A stretch of 9,075 nt of DNA from Phycisphaerales bacterium (GTDB lineage: Bacteria > Planctomycetota > Phycisphaerae > Tepidisphaerales > Tepidisphaeraceae). The DNA is taken from NCBI GenBank assembly GCA_028288875.1, contig JAQGHK010000110.1, positions 1 to 9,075 of the forward strand, written 5' to 3'. The position numbers and the translations under genes are program-made. Of this stretch, positions 1 to 5,399 are shown one piece after another. The notes beneath the pieces are model-generated. The model was not told the origin of the DNA, ran no database searches, and saw nothing but the letters and a program-made list of their open reading frames with translations. The stretch's first letter is position 1, and each line of letters begins with the position of its first letter.

Positions 1-100
1 CATGGCCTGCAGCTAGCAGCCGATGAAACAGCGTGACGGTGTACCCCTCGGCCCCGCCGCGCGAGCTGTCGGCGTGAAGAACGACCAGCAGGACTTTCAT
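1..100 (-). CDS. Glycosyltransferase family 4-like protein, N-terminal fragment (partial, runs off left edge)
   Basis: I translated the minus strand from the ATG at 98-100 and obtained 33 codons without a stop before the window edge. The peptide begins MKVLLVVLH, followed by SSRGGAEGYTVTLFHRLLAAGH. A hydrophobic first beta strand, then a GG-x-E glycine loop, then a helix ending in L-x-x-x-GH is the usual N-terminus of GT-B fold (family 4) glycosyltransferases, where this loop lies near the acceptor site. It starts 10 bp after the stop of the upstream WaaP-like kinase gene on the same strand, and a GAAAGG stretch precedes the ATG, so the two are probably cotranscribed. Next to an LPS core kinase, a role in LPS core or other envelope glycan assembly is the natural inference. 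The donor-binding C-terminal domain is outside the window, so the sugar specificity cannot be read. Confidence 0.72.
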   Translation of the reverse strand, partial: MKVLLVVLHADSSRGGAEGYTVTLFHRLLAAGH

Positions 101-110
101 GGCCGGCCTT

Positions 111-878
111 TCATCGATCGATGCTCACATTTCGTGTGGGTTCGCGTTTGCGCAACGCCCGATCATGTCGGCCGATCGCACGCATTTTTCGGTAGATAGC
201 GCCCAACATGGACGTTGTGACTACGACGCCGCCGGCGGAGGTATATCGTTTGAACCATTCGTCGGCGTCTGATGGATCGAGCATCAGCGGCCCCGCGCTA
301 TATAGAAACTGTGCGAGGTCCTTTACCAACCACCGCTTGCGAAACCACGACGGCAGCGGCTTCACCCTTCCGGCGTCCATCAGCTTCGCCTCGACATTCT
401 TCTCGCCTAACCGAATATAGAAGTGGCAAAGATACAGGTCGCGATGATGCAAGCCGGCTCCATGCAAGCGGCCCGCAAGGTCGGCGGTCGCGTTGGAGAT
501 CGTTTCGAAAGGCAGACCGGCTTTCACAGCGATGTCGGCGTCCTGGTACCCCGCCAGATCTTCCGTGATCAAAAACCCGCGCCCGTCGTTCAATCGCCCT
601 GCAGCCACCAGCGGCACCGTCGGCAGGTTTGCGTCCATGAGCAATCGAATGGCCGTCGCTTCTTCTTCGACGCCGGTGTGGCCGGGCTTGTTGCGCTTGA
701 TGTGCAGACGCGTGCCCTCGGCGTCCACCACGCAGTTTTCGCGTTCGGTGATCGATCGCCAGGCTTCGATCTTTGGGTGCTCGAAGACGCTCATGCCGTC
801 GAACAGGCCGACGCGCTTTAGCAGGTCGGCGTACTTCGCCTCGGCGCGGTAGAAGCCCTTGGGAAACGGCAAGCTCAT
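111..878 (-). CDS. waaP: WaaP/RfaP-family lipopolysaccharide core heptose kinase
   Basis: A 255-residue protein of the Kdo/WaaP kinase family, which phosphorylates sugars of the LPS inner core at the cytoplasmic face of the inner membrane using ATP. Visible kinase landmarks are: a candidate ATP-binding lysine in HIKRNK (K61); a conserved acidic stretch E71-E73; the hinge-like FLITEDL (102-108); the catalytic loop HRDLYLCHF (145-153, catalytic D147), which closely resembles the HRDCYICHF loop of enterobacterial RfaP; and the metal-binding aspartate D168 in LMDAGR. The C-terminus is basic, as in RfaP. Length is slightly shorter than the roughly 265 residues of E. coli RfaP. Its ATG overlaps the purU stop by 4 bp (875-878), suggesting translational coupling, and a glycosyltransferase follows after 10 bp. 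The exact sugar substrate (heptose or Kdo) is inferred from family only; the gene symbol is used in that sense. Confidence 0.85.
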   Translation of the reverse strand: MSLPFPKGFYRAEAKYADLLKRVGLFDGMSVFEHPKIEAWRSITERENCVVDAEGTRLHIKRNKPGHTGVEEEATAIRLLMDANLPTVPLVAAGRLNDGRGFLITEDLAGYQDADIAVKAGLPFETISNATADLAGRLHGAGLHHRDLYLCHFYIRLGEKNVEAKLMDAGRVKPLPSWFRKRWLVKDLAQFLYSAGPLMLDPSDADEWFKRYTSAGGVVVTTSMLGAIYRKMRAIGRHDRALRKREPTRNVSIDR

Positions 879-1774
879 GCGCGCTCGGCCGCCTGCGTTT
901 GATGGAAAAATCGGCTGATGCCCGGTTTGAAAATCACCTTGCCGTCGACCACGACCAGTTCTTCGTTCAGATAAAGCTGCACGGCCTTGCTCAGAACACC
1001 GGCTTCCAGCGACAGGCCCTTTTCCTTGACGTCATCCAGATTGTCATGGCCCACGTCGATGTGGAATACGTCCTGCAGAATGACGGGGCCTTCGTCCAGT
1101 TGTTCGGTAACGAAATGGGCCGTGCAGCCGCTGACGCGAACGCCGCTTTCGAAGGCTTGGCGATATGGGGCCGCACCGGGGAAGTGCGGCAGCAGCGACG
1201 GGTGAATATTGATCACGCGGAAGCGGAATTTGCTGACGATCGCCGGCGGCAGAATCCGCATGTAGCGCGCTAGCACTACGAGATCGACGCCCAGCCGATC
1301 GAGCTGCTCGCCGAGCCATGCGAAGTGTTGTTCCAGGTCGTTATGGCTCTTCCAAGCGAACGGCAGATTGGCCGCCGCGGCCATCGGTTCCAAATCGGGG
1401 TGATTGCTCAGCACCGCGACGATATCGCCCTGGATCAGCCCGGCTTTATGATCGTCCAATAGCTTCGCCAGGCAGTGGGCTTCCTTGCTGACGAGCAGCG
1501 CAATCTTCTTCGGCCGGCGCTGCCCGTGGAGGTGGACGCGGACGTCCATGTCGATCGATTTGCCACGTTCGATCAGGCCGGTGATGAGGGCGGACAGATC
1601 GCACGTCAGGTCAGCCAAATCGACCAGCATGTCCATCACGAACAGGCCGCTGACGACGCGCTGCTCGATGTCTTCAATATTCGCCCCGCGTTCGGCAAGG
1701 AACGTGGCCACTTGCGCGACCACGCCTTTCTGGTCTTTCCCGAGCACGGAGACGACGGCCAGCACTTTGGGCAT
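875..1774 (-). CDS. purU: Formyltetrahydrofolate deformylase (PurU)
   Basis: A 299-residue two-domain protein. Residues about 4-80 form an ACT regulatory domain (starting VLAVVSVLGKDQKGVVAQVA), and residues about 88-285 form a formyltransferase-fold hydrolase domain. The catalytic triad of the family is present: N189 and H191 in NIHPSLLP, and D227 in QLDEGP. The enzyme hydrolyses 10-formyl-THF to formate and THF, which balances one-carbon pools and can supply formate for purine synthesis. The ACT domain distinguishes it from PurN (GAR transformylase), although the loop HPSLLPHFPG looks more like PurN than the HHSFLP loop of E. coli PurU. The ATG at 1774 is the first in frame and gives normal family length. 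It heads a minus-strand operon with the WaaP-like kinase (4-bp overlap) and a glycosyltransferase. No Shine-Dalgarno sequence is obvious, and its promoter must lie in or next to the repeat at 1789-1882. Confidence 0.92.
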   Translation of the reverse strand: MPKVLAVVSVLGKDQKGVVAQVATFLAERGANIEDIEQRVVSGLFVMDMLVDLADLTCDLSALITGLIERGKSIDMDVRVHLHGQRRPKKIALLVSKEAHCLAKLLDDHKAGLIQGDIVAVLSNHPDLEPMAAAANLPFAWKSHNDLEQHFAWLGEQLDRLGVDLVVLARYMRILPPAIVSKFRFRVINIHPSLLPHFPGAAPYRQAFESGVRVSGCTAHFVTEQLDEGPVILQDVFHIDVGHDNLDDVKEKGLSLEAGVLSKAVQLYLNEELVVVDGKVIFKPGISRFFHQTQAAERA

Positions 1775-1788
1775 GCGTGCAGTGTAAA

Positions 1789-1882
1789 GAGCTAGTGGCT
1801 GGTGGCTAGTGGCTAACGGCTGAAGACGAAGACCGATCTCGCCCCTCTAAGCTAGTAGCCACTAGCTACCAGCCACCAGCTC
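1789..1882. repeat. Imperfect inverted repeat in the divergent purU/purK gap
   Basis: Left arm 1789-1815 and right arm 1856-1882 are reverse complements at 25 of 27 positions, separated by 40 nt. Both arms are built from GCTAGTGG/GCTGGTGG-like units. The right side also contains a nested perfect hairpin, AGCTAGT-AGCC-ACTAGCT, at 1850-1867. Transcribed in either direction the element would fold into a long stem. It occupies most of the 123-bp region between the divergent purU and purK start codons, ending 15 bp before the purK ATG. The shape suggests a dispersed non-autonomous repeat (REP/MITE-like), but no flanking target duplication is obvious. Confidence 0.85.
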
Positions 1883-1885
1883 TCC

Positions 1886-1891
1886 TATATT
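1886..1891 (+). promoter_or_regulatory. Possible -10 box for purK (leaderless transcript)
   Basis: TATATT lies 6 bp before the purK ATG at 1898. A -10 hexamer at this spot would place the transcription start at or next to the ATG, implying a leaderless mRNA, which fits the absence of a Shine-Dalgarno sequence. At 17-bp spacing the -35 position (1863-1868, TAGCTA) matches the sigma-70 consensus at only 3 of 6 bases and lies inside the repeat arm, so support is modest. Confidence 0.3.
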
Positions 1892-1897
1892 CCGCCG

Positions 1898-3019
1898 ATG
1901 ATTCGGCCGGGCCAAACGATCGGCATTGTCGGGGGCGGACAGCTCGGGCGGATGTTTGCGCTGGCCGCCCGTCGGATGGGCTACCGCGTGCACGTGCTGG
2001 ACCCCACGCCCGATTGCCCCGCCGGGCAGGCGGCCGATTCGCAGACGACTGCCGCTTATGACAATCTGACGGCCGCCCGGGATTTCGCGGCCGGCGTGGA
2101 CGTCGTCACCTTTGAATTTGAAAACGTCCCCTCGCGGACCCTGGCCGTCATCGAACAGGAACGGCCGGTCCGGCCGTCGCCGTTTGTGCTGGATATGACC
2201 CGGCATCGGTTGCGGGAAAAGACGTTTCTCAGCGAAAACGGCTTCCCCGTCGCCCCTTTCCGCCGCGTGACCGACGTGTACGACTTAGCCGCCGCGATCA
2301 AAGATCTGGGCACGCCGTGCGTGCTGAAAACGGCGGAATTTGGTTACGACGGCAAGGGCCAATCGAAAATCGATTCGCCCGATCAGGCTGAGGCGGCGTG
2401 GAAGGCGCTCATCTGCCCGCTGGGCGTGCTGGAAGGCTTCGTCCGGTTTCAGAAGGAAATCAGCGTCATCGTCGCCCGGAACGACGCCGGCGAAGCCCGC
2501 GCATTCGATCCATTCGAAAACGTCCACACCCATCACATTCTCGACACCACGATCTGCCCGGCCCGCATTGCCCCGGAGCTGTCGGAACGGGCCACCGAGC
2601 TGGCGAAAAAGATCGCCGAGAAGATCGGCCTCGTCGGCCTGCTCTGCGTCGAACTGTTCGTCGTCGGCGATGACTTGGTCGTGAACGAACTCGCCCCGCG
2701 CCCGCACAACAGCGGCCATCTCACCGGCGACGCCTGCGTCACCAGCCAGTTCGAGCAGCACCTCCGCGCCGTCTGCGGCCTGCCGCTGGGCGACACCTCG
2801 CTCATGCGGCCCGCCGCCATGGCAAATCTGCTCGGCGATCTCTGGGCTAACGGTGACCCGAAGTGGGAAAACGCCTTAGCCGACCCAACGGTGAAGCTGC
2901 ACCTGTACGGCAAGCGTTCCGCCCGCCCGGGTCGGAAAATGGGCCATTTGAATGCCACCGGCGCGACGGCCGACGAAGCCTGCGAAGCGGTCCGGCGGGC
3001 ACGGGATGCGCTGCTGTAG
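1898..3019 (+). CDS. purK: 5-(carboxyamino)imidazole ribonucleotide synthase (PurK)
   Basis: A 373-residue ATP-grasp enzyme that carboxylates aminoimidazole ribonucleotide with ATP and bicarbonate to N5-CAIR, the purine pathway step before PurE. The N-terminal nucleotide-binding signature GIVGGGQLGRM (9-19) is present, followed by TFEFENVP, RLREKTFLSENGFPVAPF, the ATP-grasp lysine segment KTAEFGYDGKGQ, the bicarbonate/ATP segment QKEISVIVARN, ENVHTHHILDTTICPA, and the metal-binding NELAPRPHNSGH. The C-terminal HLYGK and GRKMGHL are also typical of PurK. Length is normal for the family. The ATG at 1898 gives a start directly before the glycine loop; no Shine-Dalgarno sequence is seen. The gene is divergent from purU, another formyl-folate/purine-linked gene. 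Its TAG stop lies inside the left arm of the 3016-3096 repeat. purE is not in the window. Confidence 0.96.
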   Translation: MIRPGQTIGIVGGGQLGRMFALAARRMGYRVHVLDPTPDCPAGQAADSQTTAAYDNLTAARDFAAGVDVVTFEFENVPSRTLAVIEQERPVRPSPFVLDMTRHRLREKTFLSENGFPVAPFRRVTDVYDLAAAIKDLGTPCVLKTAEFGYDGKGQSKIDSPDQAEAAWKALICPLGVLEGFVRFQKEISVIVARNDAGEARAFDPFENVHTHHILDTTICPARIAPELSERATELAKKIAEKIGLVGLLCVELFVVGDDLVVNELAPRPHNSGHLTGDACVTSQFEQHLRAVCGLPLGDTSLMRPAAMANLLGDLWANGDPKWENALADPTVKLHLYGKRSARPGRKMGHLNATGATADEACEAVRRARDALL

Positions 3020-3096
3020 GGGCGAAATACATGTCGCCCGAGTTGTGACAAAGTGGCGTGACAGCGGGCCACGGGCGACATATATGTCGCCCCTAC
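3016..3096. repeat. Palindromic inverted-repeat element between purK and the methyltransferase
   Basis: Arms at 3016-3040 and 3072-3096 are reverse complements at 23 of 25 positions, with a 31-nt spacer. Each arm is itself nearly palindromic: 3073-3092 (GGGCGACATATATGTCGCCC) is a perfect 20-bp palindrome. A further GTGGC/GCCAC pairing (3053-3057 with 3068-3072) lies in and next to the spacer. The left arm begins one base before the purK stop, so the stop TAG (3017-3019) is part of the repeat; the right arm ends exactly one base before the ATG of the next gene. Overall it resembles a REP/BIME-type dispersed element. It could act as a transcription attenuator after purK, but there is no T-tract. 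Confidence 0.88.
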
Positions 3097-3801
3097 ATGA
3101 AATCGACTGTTGACGAGATTCGCGCCCGTTTTGACGCCGATGTAGAGCGCTTCAGTGACCTTTCGGTCGCGCAAGCGACGGCCATCGACAGCAAGCTGTG
3201 CCTTGAATTGATCGCCGATGGCGCGGCCGCCGCATCGCCCAACGCGACGGCGATTCTCGATGTCGGCTGTGGGGCGGGTAACTGGACGCTCACGCTGTTG
3301 CAGCGGTTGCCGGGGCTGTCGTGCACGTTGGTCGATCTGAGCCAGCCGATGCTGGATCGGGCGCAACAGCGCGTATCAGCGGCCGGTTCGCCGGCGGTGG
3401 CGACCGTGCAGGGCGACGTGCGCGAGCTGGAGTTCCTGCCGGAATCGTTCGATCTGATCGTGGCGGGAGCGGTGCTGCATCACTTGCGCGATGATGCCGA
3501 GTGGGACGCGGTGTTCGCGAAGTTCCACCGCTGGCTGCGGCCGGGCGGGTCGGTGTGGGTTTATGACTACATCGAGCAGGAATCGCCCGTGATCCAGCAG
3601 GTCATGCGCCGGCGATATGCCGACTTCCTCAATGGCGTCGGTGGTCCGGGTCATGCAGCGAAGGTGTTTGGCTATGCCGATCAGGAAGATACGCCGCGTC
3701 CGGTAACGTGGCAGATGGATCGGCTTCGCATGGCCGGGTTCTCTGCGATCGATTTGCTGCACAAGCACTTGGCGTTCGCGGCGTACGTCGCGTTCAAATA
3801 A
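3097..3801 (+). CDS. Class I SAM-dependent methyltransferase
   Basis: A 234-residue methyltransferase-fold protein. Motif I, the SAM-binding glycine loop LDVGCGAGN, is at 54-62; an acidic residue ending strand 2 (LVDLSQPML, D80) fits motif II; QGDVRELEF fits motif III; and DLIVAGAVLHHL (119-130) is motif IV. LRPGG (147-151) is the usual post-motif turn. Nothing visible fixes the substrate (small molecule, lipid, protein or RNA). I chose the ATG at 3097 because the upstream in-frame GTG (3058) would translate the repeat arm as an unlikely extension, while the fold starts naturally with MKSTVDEIRARFD. The ATG abuts the right arm of the 3016-3096 repeat, leaving no room for a normal Shine-Dalgarno sequence. 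It may be cotranscribed with purK through the repeat, or transcribed from inside it. Confidence 0.85.
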   Translation: MKSTVDEIRARFDADVERFSDLSVAQATAIDSKLCLELIADGAAAASPNATAILDVGCGAGNWTLTLLQRLPGLSCTLVDLSQPMLDRAQQRVSAAGSPAVATVQGDVRELEFLPESFDLIVAGAVLHHLRDDAEWDAVFAKFHRWLRPGGSVWVYDYIEQESPVIQQVMRRRYADFLNGVGGPGHAAKVFGYADQEDTPRPVTWQMDRLRMAGFSAIDLLHKHLAFAAYVAFK

Positions 3802-3855
3802 GCCCGCGATATCGGACTCCGGGCCTACACTTCCGCTGCGTGGCGGTCTGTGTAG
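3802..3855 (+). other. Hairpin-rich gap between the methyltransferase and ppa
   Basis: Right after the methyltransferase stop, GCCCG (3802-3806) can pair with CGGGC (3820-3824). CTACAC (3825-3830) can pair with GTGTAG (3850-3855), enclosing CCGC/GCGG (3833-3836 with 3843-3846). No T-run follows, so this is not a classical intrinsic terminator. It may slow transcription or form part of a ppa leader. The role is unknown. Confidence 0.4.
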
Positions 3856-3912
3856 ACTGTGCCGCGGTCCGGGCTGGCCGGATGTTGCTCTAACGATCTT
3901 GAAAGTGTTCCC

Positions 3913-4458
3913 ATGATCCACCCTTGGCACGACGTCACGCCCGGCGAAGACATCCCGCAGGAATTCGACGCCATTATCGAAATCCCGTTCGGCTCGAGCG
4001 TGAAGTACGAGATGGACAAGAAGAGCGGCTTGATCAAGCTCGACCGCGTGCTGTTCTCGGCCGTGTTCTATCCGGCCAATTACGGGTTCATCCCGCAGAC
4101 GCTGGCCGAAGATGACGATCCGATGGACGTGCTCGTGTTCTGTCAGGAAGCCGTCGTGCCGCTGACGCAGATCCACGCCCGCACGATCGGCCTGATGACC
4201 ATGATCGACGGCGGCAAAAAGGATCACAAGATCATCGCCGTCGCGACGGAAGACCCGGAATTCAACAGCTATCGCGAAGCGGCCGAGATGCCGACGCACC
4301 GGCTGACAATGCTCCGCCGCTTCTTCCTCGACTACAAGCACCTCGAGGGCAAGCAGGTGGAAGTGGAAGAAATTCAACCGGCCGCTCAAGCCTATCCGGT
4401 GATCGAAGACGCGCTGACCCGTTATTCGCGCCAGCGCCGTCGTGGTTTTGACAAATAA
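3913..4458 (+). CDS. ppa: Inorganic pyrophosphatase, family I (soluble)
   Basis: A 181-residue cytoplasmic enzyme hydrolysing pyrophosphate to two phosphates, which pulls biosynthetic reactions forward. The family signature D-x-D-P-x-D is present as DDDPMD (67-72), followed by VLVF. Other expected segments are EIPFGSSVKYE (23-33), YPANYGFIPQTL (53-64), and MIDGGKKDHKIIAV (97-110), which carries the metal- and phosphate-binding Asp/Lys residues. Length matches bacterial family I enzymes (about 175-180 residues). I chose the ATG at 3913 (MIHPWHDV): an in-frame GTG at 3859 would add an 18-residue extension with no family resemblance, read through structured intergenic DNA. GAAAG at 3901-3905 may serve as a weak ribosome site. 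The gene ends just before a strong intrinsic terminator. Confidence 0.95.
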   Translation: MIHPWHDVTPGEDIPQEFDAIIEIPFGSSVKYEMDKKSGLIKLDRVLFSAVFYPANYGFIPQTLAEDDDPMDVLVFCQEAVVPLTQIHARTIGLMTMIDGGKKDHKIIAVATEDPEFNSYREAAEMPTHRLTMLRRFFLDYKHLEGKQVEVEEIQPAAQAYPVIEDALTRYSRQRRRGFDK

Positions 4459-4495
4459 ACCGCGAGCGATCGCGACATCTAAAGCACACGTTTAG

Positions 4496-4520
4496 CCGGC
4501 GAGCATGCTCGCCGGTTTTT
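4496..4520 (+). terminator. Rho-independent terminator of ppa
   Basis: A perfect 20-bp palindrome CCGGCGAGCATGCTCGCCGG (4496-4515) is followed immediately by TTTTT (4516-4520), 38 bp after the ppa stop. The long GC stem with a very small loop and a T-run is a classical intrinsic terminator for plus-strand transcription. Confidence 0.9.
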
Positions 4521-4525
4521 CATTT

Positions 4526-4692
4526 GGTCCCCTCTCCCGGTAATCCGGGGGAGGGTTAGGGAGGGGGTCTGCGAGCGGCGCTAAGTTGGATGGTAAGGAA
4601 CAATGCGCGACGACGATCGCCCTCGGCGATTCGCTTCTTCTGGTCGTCGCCCCTCTCCCTAACCCTCTCCCGGCGTACCGGGCGAGGGGACC
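4526..4692. repeat. Nested inverted-repeat (MITE-like) element between ppa and the DtxR-family gene
   Basis: The outer arms 4526-4567 and 4650-4692 are reverse complements at 37 of the 42 positions compared, and are built from CCCTCTCCC/GGGAGAGGG and AGGGTTAGGGAG units. Inside are a perfect 8-bp inverted repeat, GCGACGAC/GTCGTCGC (4607-4614 with 4643-4650), and within it a perfect hairpin ATCGCC-CTC-GGCGAT (4616-4630). The whole 167 bp could therefore fold as one nested structure. The right arm overlaps the 3' end of the DtxR-family gene and supplies its last ten codons and stop. No transposase is encoded. Arms of this kind (CCCTCTCCCTAACCCTCTCCC-like) are, from general knowledge, common dispersed repeats in GC-rich genomes. 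Confidence 0.85.
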
Positions 4693-5366
4693 AGAGCGGC
4701 GGGCTCGAGGCGGCTGACGTAGATCACGCCGGCGGCTGCGGTGCCGAGGGCGACGGTGCCGCCGTCGCATTTTTCGAGCGTGATCGCGCCGGCGATGGTG
4801 TCGGCGGTGACGATCGTCAGCTCGATTCCGGGTCGTAGGCCGTGATTGTTCGCGTAGGTCAGGAAGGCGACGTCCTGATTATCCACGCGGGCCAACTTCA
4901 CGTGATCGCCGGGCAGGCAGGCGGTCAGCGGGATCAATTGCGGCCGGCTGATTTCACCGGCGGCGGTGGGAATCGGGTCGCCGTGCGGGTCGACCGTGGG
5001 GTGGCCGAGGTAGGCGTCGATCTTTTCCATCAGCTTATCGCTGATAGCGTGCTCCAGTTCCTCGGCCTCGGCGTGGACTTCGGACCAGTCGAACTTCAAG
5101 ACTTCGACAAGGAAAGATTCCACCAGGCGATGTCGCCGCAGCACATGCAACGCGAGCGTCTCGCCGGCCGGGGTGAGGGCGACGCCGACGCGGGGCTCGT
5201 AGTGCACCAATCCGGCATCGGCGAGGGTGCGGACCATGGTCGTTACCGTTCCCGGCACGACATTCATCGCCGTCGCCAGGCGGCCAAGGGCGACCAACTC
5301 GCCGCCGGTGCGTTGCCGCTCGGCATAGAGCGTTTTGACGTAGTTTTCGACGGTGCTCGTCGGCAT
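4659..5366 (-). CDS. DtxR/MntR-family metal-dependent transcriptional regulator
   Basis: A 235-residue protein with the three DtxR-family regions: a winged HTH (about 5-66, with GRLATAMNVVPGTVTTMVRTLADAGL containing the recognition helix); a metal-binding and dimerisation domain (about 70-140); and a C-terminal SH3/FeoA-like domain (about 147-222). Aligned to DtxR, the site 1 ligands H79, E83 and H98 are conserved, as are E105 and H106 of site 2. The DtxR cysteine C102 is replaced by E102, as in the MntR metal site, and the DtxR M10 / MntR D8 position is N8. This pattern hints at Mn(II) rather than Fe(II) sensing, but that is inference. The last ten residues (VPSPGTPGEG) and the TAG stop come from the 4526-4692 repeat. 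It lies 33 bp downstream of the serine hydrolase gene on the same strand, and no metal transporter is in the window. Confidence 0.87.
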   Translation of the reverse strand: MPTSTVENYVKTLYAERQRTGGELVALGRLATAMNVVPGTVTTMVRTLADAGLVHYEPRVGVALTPAGETLALHVLRRHRLVESFLVEVLKFDWSEVHAEAEELEHAISDKLMEKIDAYLGHPTVDPHGDPIPTAAGEISRPQLIPLTACLPGDHVKLARVDNQDVAFLTYANNHGLRPGIELTIVTADTIAGAITLEKCDGGTVALGTAAAGVIYVSRLEPAALVPSPGTPGEG

Positions 5367-5399
5367 GGGACGGGCCAGTGTAACCGACCGCGAGCGGTT

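Noticed and set aside
3058..3096. GTG start giving the methyltransferase a 13-residue longer N-terminus
   Set aside because: The extension would be translated from the repeat spacer and right arm, has no family resemblance and no ribosome site; the ATG at 3097 matches the domain start.
3859..3912. GTG start giving pyrophosphatase an 18-residue extension
   Set aside because: Family I pyrophosphatases of this type start near the ATG at 3913; the extension reads through intergenic sequence and contains no conserved residues.
3376..4389. A 337-codon minus-strand open frame across the methyltransferase and ppa
   Set aside because: It is antisense to two well supported genes and spans the gap between them; its His/Arg/Val-rich composition is typical of a shadow frame.
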